Below, in pieces: positions 24,892 to 33,644 of a DNA stretch of 35,981 nt (the stretch's first letter is position 1; the number at the start of each line of letters is the position of its first letter). A program made the position numbers and the translations under genes. Source of the DNA: JBGSKV01 sp041740975 (GTDB lineage Bacteria; Bdellovibrionota_B; Oligoflexia; Oligoflexales; JALZUQ01); the NCBI GenBank assembly GCA_041740975.1, contig JBGSKV010000035.1, forward strand, positions 1 to 35,981. Direction: 5' to 3'. The notes below the pieces were generated by a model. The model was not told where the DNA came from. It worked only from the letters and a program-made list of their open reading frames with translations, and did not search any database.

Positions 24892-25911
24892 TTAAGTGAT
24901 AGCTGACTGTTGCTCACGCACTTCATTTGGCGCAACACCTATGGCGATGTCAGGCATTTGCAAAGTCGCCTCATTTATTGACGATAAGAGTTCATCTACG
25001 GAGTCGAACGAAGGAGCACCTTCTGAGATTAACCATTCGTTTCCGCAAGCCCTGATGTCACAACGCTTTGACATACCCCCATAAACCCAAACCTCTCGAC
25101 CTTGGTCTAGAGCTTGTCGCGCCGTGATCATGGCACCTGAAATGCGCCCTGCCTCCACTACGACAATATGCTCAGAGAGGCCAGAAACAAGCCTATTGCG
25201 GATGGGAAAATCAAATCTGCGAGACTGTGCACCCCATAACCTTTCCGACAGAATGATCCCGCCGGCTTCTTTGATATGACGAAAGGTCGCATGATGTCCC
25301 GAAGGATAGAGGCAACCCAATCCGCTAGCCATAACGACCACTATGGGCGAGGGAATTTGAATGGAATTTAATGCGCCACGATGTGCAGCGATGTCACAAC
25401 CATACGCGCCTCCACTGACAACAGCGTCGCCACTCTGCGCAATCTTGAAGCCAAGGTCCGCACTAACGCGGATAGCATCAGCGGAAGCCTTGCGAGAGCC
25501 GATCACTGCGATTTGTTTGCGCTTAAATATGTCTGTCTGTCCAAACAAACTGATAGCAGCAGGAGGATCCCGTAGCTGCTTCAAGCCAGAGGGAAACTTT
25601 TTATCATAATAGAGTAAATAATCCGCTCCTTGATCATGGATAATTTGAAGAAACTCAAAAATCACGCGACTAACACGCTTCATTTCCCCTATCCCCAAAT
25701 AAGACAATGGTTCAATCCAAGCCATTTCACCGTCAAAGCTTCTCGTTTGGTTTTCAAGGAAGCTTTGCCACTCAGCCATCGTCATTCGAAAAAGACGCTG
25801 GTAATCTGGATTGTGCGATGCGTTCATAATTTTTGGAATAAGCGGAAAACAGCGAAAATAATGCTGTGAAAGAACATGAGTGACGACCGTTTGCATATCT
25901 ACGATAAACAT
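24892..25911 (-). CDS. dprA: DNA-processing protein DprA
   Basis: This protein has up to 339 residues. DprA protects incoming single-stranded DNA in natural transformation and loads RecA onto it. The Rossmann core is clear: IAVIGSRKASADAIRVSADL, GDAVVSGGAYGCDIAAHRGAL, GLGCLYPSGH, GGIILSE and SRRFDFPIRNRLVSGLSEHIVVVEAG, and GAMITARQALDQGREVWVYG. The C-terminal winged-helix domain seems reduced. The start is uncertain: ATG at 25911, 25896 or 25827. The first is favoured because AAAGGGG precedes it by 4 nt and the N-terminal helices (SQHYFRCFPLIPKI) look like the usual DprA N-domain. That Shine-Dalgarno is itself the 3' arm of a terminator hairpin. Confidence 0.9.
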   Translation of the reverse strand: MFIVDMQTVVTHVLSQHYFRCFPLIPKIMNASHNPDYQRLFRMTMAEWQSFLENQTRSFDGEMAWIEPLSYLGIGEMKRVSRVIFEFLQIIHDQGADYLLYYDKKFPSGLKQLRDPPAAISLFGQTDIFKRKQIAVIGSRKASADAIRVSADLGFKIAQSGDAVVSGGAYGCDIAAHRGALNSIQIPSPIVVVMASGLGCLYPSGHHATFRHIKEAGGIILSERLWGAQSRRFDFPIRNRLVSGLSEHIVVVEAGRISGAMITARQALDQGREVWVYGGMSKRCDIRACGNEWLISEGAPSFDSVDELLSSINEATLQMPDIAIGVAPNEVREQQSAIT

Positions 25912-25945
25912 AAAACCCCTTTATCCGAAGGCGATAAAGGGGTTT
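25912..25945 (-). terminator. Strong hairpin terminator of the LysM gene, overlapping the dprA ribosome-binding site
   Basis: AAACCCCTTTATC (25913-25925) and GATAAAGGGGTTT (25933-25945) are a perfect 13-bp stem with a 7-nt loop. On the minus strand it follows the LysM stop by about 50 bp and ends in TTTT; on the plus strand a T-rich stretch also follows. The AAAGGGG of the downstream arm is the only Shine-Dalgarno for the first dprA ATG. Confidence 0.8.
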
Positions 25946-25996
25946 ACATATTTTTCTTTCCGTCATCCAATGACGGATCTTTTACCAGGACATAAC

Positions 25997-27886
25997 TCAG
26001 CGACCAGCCGGATCTCCTAGACGAATCTCACGAGAACTTTCCATGATGAAACCCAGGGCTGCAGCATCTGAAACGTTTACGATTCGCGCAATGCCGATAT
26101 ATTCAAAGTCATCTTCCACTTTAGGATATTGATCTACCAAGTCCTTGGTAGCACTATGTCCATATGCAGAATATAACTTCACTGCATCGCCTTCTGCCAA
26201 CTGTCCACTGCCACGGTTTATAAAAACGAAATTTCCGCGCCCACCAATTGTACTGCCTGGTTGGTCGAAGGAAAGAACTGTTGCCCCTTCAAGCGAGACT
26301 ACGCGGCCATAATCATCTTTGCTAGGAATTTGACGTCTCGTTGAAACAAAAGGAATGAGTAAATCACCACTGCGTATACCCTTAACCAGCAATGGTCTTT
26401 CTGCTTTTGACAAATAGAGGGCTTCAGTATTGAGTTTCTTGCTTACCTTTAAGTTGCCTACGAAATCATAGAAATACCCTACGTCCTCGTCCGTCCCAAA
26501 CTCTTTAACTTGATCACCTTTTCGTATCACCGTATAAGTCGTACCTGCAGTCAGTCCCACTTCAGAGCGAATGATAACATTGTCTTCGGCACCTGAAAGA
26601 GTGTGGCCCTCGCCCCCCCCCACAACTTCACCCAAGGTTTCTTTTTGCTCAGAAAAAATAAACGCTGGTATGGTGAGTTGGATGACAGGATCTGAGTAAA
26701 CTGTTCCTGACTCTAAGAACCAGCCTTCCGTTCCTCCGAGATCCCATTCGTCTGCCATGACGTTTGGTTGATTCAAATCATCACCAGCGACTTGCTCAAC
26801 AGGATCTTCCACAGATGGAACATCTTGATTGGCCACCAGCTCTGCGGGATTAAGTCCATCACGATCAACAGGAAGTTCTTCATCCGATTGAACCACTTCC
26901 ATGTAAGGTGGCTGATTCGCGTCACCTGTGTAAAACTTCAAGACCATGCCTGGATAAATAAAATGTGGGTTTTTTATCTGAGGGTTGAAAGACCACAGTT
27001 TCGGCCAATAGTAAGGCTCATCAAGCAACTGATCGCAAATATCAAAAAGCGTATCGCCTGGTTGAACAATATATTCAATGGGCGCTTCGCCATCTGCCAT
27101 GTCGCGGCGAGTGCCAGGTAATGGTGGCGCGCCCGAGAATTCATTGGGCTGGGGTAAAGTTGGCATAGGTGGTGCTGGTGTATCCGTGGCTACTGGCATC
27201 GCATTGGCCGGAGTCATTTCAACAGGAGCATCACGCGTTTCAAATCCAGTTTCTGACTCTTCTAAAACCGTCTCTTCTGGTGCATTTTGCGTTTGAACAG
27301 GTTGGCTGACGTTGCCCGAGTTCGCGGGAGTGGACTGCAAAGAATTATTTTGCGTCTCCACTTCTTGTGGAGAAAAATTAGTGATCTTATCTGGAGTTTG
27401 CACGTTACTTTGCTGACTCTGCTGAACGTCATCTGCAGGCTGAACCGGCGCTTGATTCAAACTATTTTGTTGCTGTGACTGATTGTTGTAAAGATTGTTG
27501 CTACCATTATTTAAATTATTAGTGGCGTTTGCGCCCGAACTGACTGCTGCGTCGTTGGTCGGTGTGGCATTGACCGTGTTTGCATTGATCTCTTCAATAT
27601 TGTTTGACTGCACGTTGGCATTGATATTGGCGTTTTCAATGGGAGCGTCGATTTGTTGTGCGTCAATCTCTTCAAAATTCGCATCATCATCCAAGAATGC
27701 ATCGTCAGCGTCAACCGGCGTCGCTTCGTCGAGCGCTTCATCAGGATCTGATTCCTTGGCATTTGCCGAATCACCTTGTTGATACTGATTTTCACCTTGT
27801 TCGCCAAAGACCGAATACTGCGCAGAAGAAGGCAATGAAAAACTTGCCACGACGACGAGGAGGAATAACTTTTCTAAACTTTGCAT
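25997..27886 (-). CDS. Exported LysM protein with a long Asn/Gln-rich region
   Basis: This 629-residue protein has a signal peptide (KLFLLVVVASFSLPSSA), an acidic segment, then about 130 residues (76-205) rich in Asn, Gln, Ser, Thr and Ala. Residues 271-322 are a LysM domain: EYIVQPGDTLFDICDQLL, YWPKLWSFNP and NPHFIYPGMVLKFY. LysM binds N-acetylglucosamine polymers such as peptidoglycan. The C-terminal 300 residues are a beta-rich region I do not recognise (ILSAEDNVIIRSEVGL-like strands, GDLLIPF, GRGNFVFINRGSGQL). The start at 27886 gives a good signal peptide and has GGTGG upstream. A hairpin terminator follows its stop. Likely an envelope or cell-wall-associated structural protein. Confidence 0.85.
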   Translation of the reverse strand: MQSLEKLFLLVVVASFSLPSSAQYSVFGEQGENQYQQGDSANAKESDPDEALDEATPVDADDAFLDDDANFEEIDAQQIDAPIENANINANVQSNNIEEINANTVNATPTNDAAVSSGANATNNLNNGSNNLYNNQSQQQNSLNQAPVQPADDVQQSQQSNVQTPDKITNFSPQEVETQNNSLQSTPANSGNVSQPVQTQNAPEETVLEESETGFETRDAPVEMTPANAMPVATDTPAPPMPTLPQPNEFSGAPPLPGTRRDMADGEAPIEYIVQPGDTLFDICDQLLDEPYYWPKLWSFNPQIKNPHFIYPGMVLKFYTGDANQPPYMEVVQSDEELPVDRDGLNPAELVANQDVPSVEDPVEQVAGDDLNQPNVMADEWDLGGTEGWFLESGTVYSDPVIQLTIPAFIFSEQKETLGEVVGGGEGHTLSGAEDNVIIRSEVGLTAGTTYTVIRKGDQVKEFGTDEDVGYFYDFVGNLKVSKKLNTEALYLSKAERPLLVKGIRSGDLLIPFVSTRRQIPSKDDYGRVVSLEGATVLSFDQPGSTIGGRGNFVFINRGSGQLAEGDAVKLYSAYGHSATKDLVDQYPKVEDDFEYIGIARIVNVSDAAALGFIMESSREIRLGDPAGR

Positions 27887-28027
27887 TGATTTCCACCAAT
27901 GACCCAGAAATGGTGTGAAGAATACGTTGCTCATGTTGTCAGAAATGAGCATGTGATTTTGGGTCTTATACTTATATTCTACTGTGCCAAGGGGCTAGCG
28001 GTCTAGCTGGCATGTGACATTGGTTTT

Positions 28028-28168
28028 ATGGAAAAGCAAAGAAAACCTAAAAATGATCTCTATGTCGTCACGATGGAACTCGAAAAGCAACAAAGTCACA
28101 TTCGAAAGCTATTAAAAAATCCAGACCTAAAACACCGATTTCTAGATGTTATTCTCCAAGTATCTTGA
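28028..28168 (+). CDS. Candidate 46-residue charged small protein
   Basis: An ATG at 28028 opens 46 codons ending in TGA at 28168. The product is Lys/Glu/Gln-rich and predicted helical (for example VTMELEKQQSHIRKLL and HRFLDVILQ). The gene overlaps the 3' end of the acyl-CoA dehydrogenase gene on the other strand by 27 bp. The ribosome-binding site is weak and no promoter is convincing. It is the only plausible plus-strand gene in this gap and may be spurious. Confidence 0.35.
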   Translation: MEKQRKPKNDLYVVTMELEKQQSHIRKLLKNPDLKHRFLDVILQVS

Positions 28169-29308
28169 AATCACCAAACGCTGAATTTCACTAGTCCCTT
28201 CACCTATACGTAGCAAAGCGGCGTCCCGATAATGTCTCTCAATCGGGTATTCTTTCATGAGGCCATATCCACCAAAGGTTTGCTGGCCTTCGCGCGCGCA
28301 AAACTCCGCAACTTCGGAACAATAGAGTTTGGCCATGGCCGCAACTTTCGCGAAAGGCTTATTGTTCTGCCTCAGCCAACAAGCTTTATAGAGTAGGTTC
28401 TCAGCCGCCTCGATGCGCATGGCCATCTCAGCCAACTTAAACCCAACTGCTTGATGCTTAATAATCGGCTTACCAAAAGTCTTTCTTTCTTTCGCGTAAT
28501 TTACAGTAAGTTCAAGACATCCCTTGGCGAGGCCAAGACCCATTGCAGCGATAGAAAGCCTTCCTCCATCTAGAGTTTCCATCATAATTTTGAATCCTGC
28601 CCCTCGTTCGCCCAATAAGGCATCTTCAGGAACACGAACATTATCAAAATATAATTCCCCAGTATTAGATGAGCGCCACATCATTTTGCCATGCATTTCT
28701 TTGCACGTTAAACCAGGTGTGGCGGCCGGCACAATAAGGCAACTCAGTTCATTTCGACCATCGCTGCGCTTTCCGGTGATCGCCTGAACGGTGATACCTT
28801 TCGTTAATGGGTTGGCGGAGTTGGTTATCCAAATCTTGGACCCGTTTATCACCCATTCTTTCTTCTGGTCATCAAATCGAGCATTGGTCTTACTAGCTTG
28901 CGCGTCACTTCCAGCATCCGGTTCTGTCAAACCAAACGCCCAAAGGCCCGTCCCATCACACAGCGAGGGTAGGTATTTCTTCTTCTGTTCCTCTGATCCA
29001 TAATAATAAAGTGGGTTACATCCCAAACTATTATGTGCGGCGACAGTGGCTGCCTGTGATCCGTCAACCCGTGCAATCTCTTCGACAGCGACTATATAGG
29101 AAATGTAGTCCATCCCGTGACCGCCATACCTAGGATCAACAACGGCACCCAGCAATCCAAGCTCTCCCATTTTACGAGTGATGCTTTCCGAAAACATTTC
29201 CTTTTCATCAAGTTCATGCGCAAGTGGGGCTACTTCTTTATTTGCAAAAGCACGAACGGATTCGCGCAACATTTTTAAATCATCACCTTCGTCGAAATTA
29301 AACGTCAT
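28142..29308 (-). CDS. Acyl-CoA dehydrogenase (short/medium-chain type)
   Basis: This 388-residue flavoenzyme performs the first alpha,beta-dehydrogenation of acyl-CoA in fatty-acid or branched-chain degradation, passing electrons to ETF. Domain marks are FGLTEPDAGSDAQASKT (FAD/substrate site), ERKTFGKPI and GGYGLMKEYPIERHYRDA. In the last, IGEGTSEIQRLVISR, Glu370 is the expected catalytic base position of short-chain enzymes. Length and alignment look complete. The start ATG at 29308 has GAGGGAGGGAAAG upstream and overlaps the plsB end by 11 bp, so it is the last gene of the rodZ-panC-plsB operon. Chain-length preference cannot be read from sequence. Confidence 0.95.
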   Translation of the reverse strand: MTFNFDEGDDLKMLRESVRAFANKEVAPLAHELDEKEMFSESITRKMGELGLLGAVVDPRYGGHGMDYISYIVAVEEIARVDGSQAATVAAHNSLGCNPLYYYGSEEQKKKYLPSLCDGTGLWAFGLTEPDAGSDAQASKTNARFDDQKKEWVINGSKIWITNSANPLTKGITVQAITGKRSDGRNELSCLIVPAATPGLTCKEMHGKMMWRSSNTGELYFDNVRVPEDALLGERGAGFKIMMETLDGGRLSIAAMGLGLAKGCLELTVNYAKERKTFGKPIIKHQAVGFKLAEMAMRIEAAENLLYKACWLRQNNKPFAKVAAMAKLYCSEVAEFCAREGQQTFGGYGLMKEYPIERHYRDAALLRIGEGTSEIQRLVISRYLENNI

Positions 29309-31784
29309 GAACTTTCCCTCCCTCTAGGCGCATACGCTGTATGGCTTGACGCATATCCGCACCAAGCAATGGTACCGAACAATCATACAAATGCGATATT
29401 TTGCTATCGACACTGAGCTTGCCGGCGGATGCTTGCGTAACAAAACCTTGCTTCTTAAGAATTTCAATATAGTTTGAGAACAATCTCTTATCCGAGAGTT
29501 CCGGCGTGTTTTTTCCAGCCAAAAGCGAAATGCGCTGAGCCATTTGCTGGCTTTGTTCTTCAAACTCTTCACGTTCTAGTTCTTCACCTTTACCGTATTT
29601 ACTGAGAAGAGCTGCAACCACCGCAAAACGATCGAAGGTTTGACCGAGGGTTCGGCCAAGTAGAAGTAAGTGTGAAAACTCGATACTGTTTACGTCGGCA
29701 CGCTCTAATTGTTCACCTGACTTTGTTAAAAGCCCAAGGGCAACGAAGTCATCGACCAGTCCTCTCAAATAACCTTCAAACTCAGTATCATCCCAAGGCA
29801 AGAACATTTCCACCCGCAGGAACGGAAATAATGTACGACAAGACTCCATCAGGTTTGTCATCGAGAGATTATCATTATGTTGGAAAAAACTCGCGATGAG
29901 AGACGGCAAAGCCAAAAGATGCAAGATATTATTGCGATAATACCCCAGTAAAAAGCCCTCAATATCTTGTAAGAAAATGACGTCACCACCAGGATGTGTG
30001 AAGCGACGCACTTGCTGCAGACTTTCTACATATTTGATCATGGCCGCGCCACCAAGGTCCGTAACGGAAACTTGGGGACTATATTTACTATCTTTGATGA
30101 GTTTTTTAAGAAAATCCAAACACACCGCTAATTCAGACTCGGGCATTGACATCTGCGGCCGAGACAATAAAGCAACCGCAACTAAACTGACCGGGGTCAC
30201 AATAGTAGAACGGGTTATATCTTCCATAATATGACGAGATAAGTTAGCCACAAGCGGATTTAACCATTCTGGTTTCTTGTCTTCGGTCGCATCACGCCAA
30301 TCCGCATTAACCTGGTCCATATAGTTTTCTAGGTAGATAGGATTACCAAAGGCGATATATGCACCGCCAAAATTACTGCCCAAAAACTTCCACACTTTGA
30401 GAAGCTGTAAAAAAGACTCGTCACGTTTCTTTTTACCGGAAAGCTCACGCATGTACGTGCGGATCTCAATGACTTTGTCGTATCCAATGTAACAGGGCAC
30501 GATAACCACTGGGCGATCCGTTCCTCGCAGATAACTTTGCATAATCATACCGAGCATGCCGGTTTTTGGCGACAATAGACGCCCCGTACGGCTACGACCC
30601 CCCTCTATATAAAAAGAAATACTATGGCCTCGCATGATTAAATAATTCAGATACTCGCGGAAAACGATCGCATAAAGGCGGTCGCCTTTGAACTGCCGCC
30701 GAATAAAAAAGGCTCCGGCCTTGCGAAGGATTCTGCCCACAGGCCAAAAGTTGAGATTAATACCTGCGGCGATATGCGGCGCTGGTAACCCGTGTTCATG
30801 CAGGACGTAGGAATGCAGCAAGTAGTCAAAATGACTTCGATGATTTGGGGCATAAATGATTTCGTAATTCTTGGACAGTTCAAAAAGCTGTTCATGGCCT
30901 GTAATTTTAATACCGCTTCTAAAAACCTTACCCCAAAACCAAGTAAGCAAAATTGAAACTGCTCGGATGACGGCGTATTTCTGATCAGACACAACTTCAT
31001 CGAGAATCTTTATGACGCGTTTTTCCACTTCTGGGATGGTCATATTCGCTTTTTTGGCTTCAGACTGTATAAGATCTTTAATTGTCTTCGATGAGAATAT
31101 TGCAGCATAAATGCGATTTTTATCTATTGTGCGCGGGCCTATTAAACCAGTGCGTTGACGCAAAAAGTGCACTCGTAATACTCGCCGTAATTTTGTCGCG
31201 GTACTTGAGACATCAGAATCCTCGGCTAGCTGTTCCTTCAGCGAGATTGGTTTGCCGAACTGCACGACTGTGTTACGGCCCTGGTAGAGAATAATAAATA
31301 ACTTCTGAAAAATTCCGGCATTCAGATCATCTGAAAAGAAGGCTTTGAAAAATGACTTCTGCTCAGAGAGAGGACCACGACCCCAGATGACCGTAACAGG
31401 AACTAACTGAATATCCTTGTCTGTTTTCTTCTGTAATGTACTCAAAAGAAATTTGAGTTTTCTTGGTGGCACACGGCTGTCTTTCCGACTTGTGCCCAAC
31501 CATCCGAGCGACATCAATGAAATGACGCTACCATCTCTTTTGGCGTCAAACAAAGACGCAACAGAAATGATGGGTCGTGGTAGCTTCAGTGTTTCACAGC
31601 AGTAATCCAGCACGAGGGAATCACTAAGAGACCCAGTGCGCAATACATAGCAAACGGGTTGCGCGGGATCGATGTCCAAATTTCCTGCCGTTTGTGGAAT
31701 CGTAGGACGTACAAATAACATCATAAAACTGCGAAGCCAGTTAAGGTAATTCAGATAAGTCTTCTTAACTCGTTTCTTCGCCAT
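29298..31784 (-). CDS. plsB: Glycerol-3-phosphate 1-O-acyltransferase PlsB
   Basis: This 828-residue membrane-associated acyltransferase is close to the usual PlsB size (E. coli about 807). It makes 1-acyl-glycerol-3-phosphate, the first step of phospholipid synthesis. The acyltransferase box NHRSHFD has the HX4D pair at His315/Asp320. The following blocks INLNFWPVGRILRKAGAFFIRR, FYIEGGRSRTGRL (substrate-binding Arg/Gly-rich) and VPCYIGYDKVIE are present. The ATG at 31784 is chosen because it begins one base after the panC stop and GGA precedes it. An upstream in-frame ATG at 31808 lies inside panC. It is co-transcribed with panC and the acyl-CoA dehydrogenase. Confidence 0.96.
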   Translation of the reverse strand: MAKKRVKKTYLNYLNWLRSFMMLFVRPTIPQTAGNLDIDPAQPVCYVLRTGSLSDSLVLDYCCETLKLPRPIISVASLFDAKRDGSVISLMSLGWLGTSRKDSRVPPRKLKFLLSTLQKKTDKDIQLVPVTVIWGRGPLSEQKSFFKAFFSDDLNAGIFQKLFIILYQGRNTVVQFGKPISLKEQLAEDSDVSSTATKLRRVLRVHFLRQRTGLIGPRTIDKNRIYAAIFSSKTIKDLIQSEAKKANMTIPEVEKRVIKILDEVVSDQKYAVIRAVSILLTWFWGKVFRSGIKITGHEQLFELSKNYEIIYAPNHRSHFDYLLHSYVLHEHGLPAPHIAAGINLNFWPVGRILRKAGAFFIRRQFKGDRLYAIVFREYLNYLIMRGHSISFYIEGGRSRTGRLLSPKTGMLGMIMQSYLRGTDRPVVIVPCYIGYDKVIEIRTYMRELSGKKKRDESFLQLLKVWKFLGSNFGGAYIAFGNPIYLENYMDQVNADWRDATEDKKPEWLNPLVANLSRHIMEDITRSTIVTPVSLVAVALLSRPQMSMPESELAVCLDFLKKLIKDSKYSPQVSVTDLGGAAMIKYVESLQQVRRFTHPGGDVIFLQDIEGFLLGYYRNNILHLLALPSLIASFFQHNDNLSMTNLMESCRTLFPFLRVEMFLPWDDTEFEGYLRGLVDDFVALGLLTKSGEQLERADVNSIEFSHLLLLGRTLGQTFDRFAVVAALLSKYGKGEELEREEFEEQSQQMAQRISLLAGKNTPELSDKRLFSNYIEILKKQGFVTQASAGKLSVDSKISHLYDCSVPLLGADMRQAIQRMRLEGGKVHDV

Positions 31785-31785
31785 T

Positions 31786-32631
31786 TTATCCGATCTCGAT
31801 GTTATCAATTAGGCGAACACCTTGAAAATGAATGGCCGCTAAGCAAACTGCTGGTTCAGAAATATTAATCTGAATTAAGCCAAATGTCCTTTGCGTTCGA
31901 AACTCTATATACTCAATACTTGCTTCCGGAACAGTGCGTAATTCTTCTATAAAACTTTCTTGTAATTCTTTTACTTCCGTCCTTCCGCGCAGTACTTTCA
32001 AACGAACGGACTGCAAGGCTTTGTAAAAAGCCGAAGCTTTTTCACGTCCTTCCTGGCTCAAATATTGATTGCGACTACTCAGTGCCAGTCCACGTTCATC
32101 ACGGTCTGTATCCACCCCAACCAGACTTGTGGTGAGATTCAAATCCTCAATCATTTTTTCAATGACTTTAACCTGTTGATAATCTTTCTTTCCCATAATC
32201 AGAAAGTGGGGCTGCACAATATTGAGAAGCTTGAGTACGACTGTTAAAACCCCATCAAAATGACCAGGTCGCCGTGCCCCACACAAGCCCTGGGATCGTT
32301 CGCCCGCTTTGACCATAGTTTGAAAGTTAGTTCCATAAATGGAACTTGCGCTAGGATGAAAAACTGCCAGCACGTTGTAAGGCGAAAGTAGTTTGACATC
32401 GTTTTGAAACTGACGAGGATACTTTTCATAATCCTCACCAGGTAAGAACTGCGTGGGATTTACAAAAATACTTACGACCACGCGCGATCCTAAGTCTTGT
32501 GCTTTTTCAACTAACTTGAGATGCCCTTTATGCAGAGCACCCATGGTCGGTACGAAAGCAATGACCTCGCCGTCATTTCGTTGTTGAAGACAGAGGTCTT
32601 GCATTTTGGATACGCTTTCAATAACGGTCAT
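31786..32631 (-). CDS. panC: Pantothenate synthetase
   Basis: At 281 residues this has the usual PanC size. It condenses pantoate and beta-alanine with ATP to give pantothenate, the CoA precursor. The nucleotidyltransferase HIGH-like motif is PTMGALHKGHLKLVE (28-42). Further marks are FVNPTQFLPGEDYEKYPR, GHFDGVLTVVLKLLN, GKKDYQQ and LALSSRNQYLS (KMSKS-like region). The ATG at 32631 overlaps the RodZ-like gene's stop as ATGA. panB and panD are not in the window. Confidence 0.97.
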   Translation of the reverse strand: MTVIESVSKMQDLCLQQRNDGEVIAFVPTMGALHKGHLKLVEKAQDLGSRVVVSIFVNPTQFLPGEDYEKYPRQFQNDVKLLSPYNVLAVFHPSASSIYGTNFQTMVKAGERSQGLCGARRPGHFDGVLTVVLKLLNIVQPHFLIMGKKDYQQVKVIEKMIEDLNLTTSLVGVDTDRDERGLALSSRNQYLSQEGREKASAFYKALQSVRLKVLRGRTEVKELQESFIEELRTVPEASIEYIEFRTQRTFGLIQINISEPAVCLAAIHFQGVRLIDNIEIG

Positions 32632-33431
32632 AATTTGACACCGCTATCCTGTGGCTTAAGAGAGATTTTATATTCTCGAACGAGACTTCGCGCAGGATTT
32701 CCGGCCAGTATCAATTTGGCTTTCTGAACGTCAGAGAGCTTGACAAGGACTTGCCGCTCAAAAACAATTTCATATAGGCCAGGAGAAACCGTCTTCTGAA
32801 TCCACTCTTCCTGATCAACCTTGATCCATACCAGTGTGGGCGAAGAAATAGCTAATTTCACGTCTTTTGTAGCGACATTATAGATCGCCGTTGTCGGATG
32901 AGGCGTAGTCTCGATGCTATCCAAAGGCGCGAAAGATTGGCCGTGCTTAACTACAGTTTCCACTAATGGACTTGGGGGAGAAGTCAGGGGATTCGCTTCA
33001 GTGTGAATCGGTTCTGGCGGTAATGTCGTATCAGTTAACCGGCCTGTGTTAGATATGAAAAGAACTACACCAACTATCAGAAAAAAAAGTCCTGACCAAA
33101 GCAAAGCTTTGCTTTTTAATAGCGTGGTCCAAATTGCGGTCGGTTTCTCGCTGACTATTGTGGAACCGCCTTCACAATTTTCATTCTGCTTTGGAAGAAG
33201 CTTCGTCCATTCTTCTTGGTTGGCCTGCAAGGTTTTGGCCAATATACGAACATAGCCCCGCAAGAAAACATCAGCGGGTAGATTTGGCCAGTCTTCCCGC
33301 TCCAATGCAGTCAAATATTTTTCTGATATCCTTGTATGTTTTGCAAGATCGTCAATGGTAAGACTAGCAAACAGGCGTGCCTGGGCGACTTGTTCACCTA
33401 AACCGCATTTATGAAGTGGTGTTGATTCCAT
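32628..33431 (-). CDS. RodZ-like helix-turn-helix membrane protein
   Basis: This 267-residue protein has the RodZ plan: a cytoplasmic HTH_25/XRE-type domain (about 10-75, with SLTIDDLAKHTRISEKYLTALE), one transmembrane helix (109-127), a Pro/Thr-rich linker and a periplasmic C-terminal beta domain of the DUF4115 type (LVWIKVDQEEWIQKTVSPG). RodZ links MreB to the elongasome and sets rod shape. The start ATG at 33431 stands alone, with the divergent TPR lipoprotein on the other side. It is the first gene of the operon with panC and plsB. In many bacteria RodZ genes lie beside a PilF-like TPR gene, as here. Confidence 0.85.
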   Translation of the reverse strand: MESTPLHKCGLGEQVAQARLFASLTIDDLAKHTRISEKYLTALEREDWPNLPADVFLRGYVRILAKTLQANQEEWTKLLPKQNENCEGGSTIVSEKPTAIWTTLLKSKALLWSGLFFLIVGVVLFISNTGRLTDTTLPPEPIHTEANPLTSPPSPLVETVVKHGQSFAPLDSIETTPHPTTAIYNVATKDVKLAISSPTLVWIKVDQEEWIQKTVSPGLYEIVFERQVLVKLSDVQKAKLILAGNPARSLVREYKISLKPQDSGVKL

Positions 33432-33591
33432 CTAAACTTTATTACTCACCATTTTAGTATGTGTTGCCTCGGATTCAGTTCGACTCTAAGTTGGACGTAT
33501 CAAAACTTTGAACAACTTGTTACCACCAAGACCAACCACCTAAAAAATAATTATCATAAAATTCAGCCAGTTGAGCCAGGCTAGCTTATAT

Positions 33592-33620
33592 TTGTTCCTA
33601 ACCAAACACCATAGTAAAAT
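33592..33620 (+). promoter_or_regulatory. Candidate promoter for the TPR lipoprotein gene
   Basis: TTGTTC (33592-33597) and TAAAAT (33615-33620) have a 17-bp spacer, giving a start near 33627 and a very short leader with AGGGAGG before the ATG at 33645. Based on consensus likeness only. Confidence 0.4.
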
Positions 33621-33644
33621 GGTTGAACACACCAGGGAGGGCGT

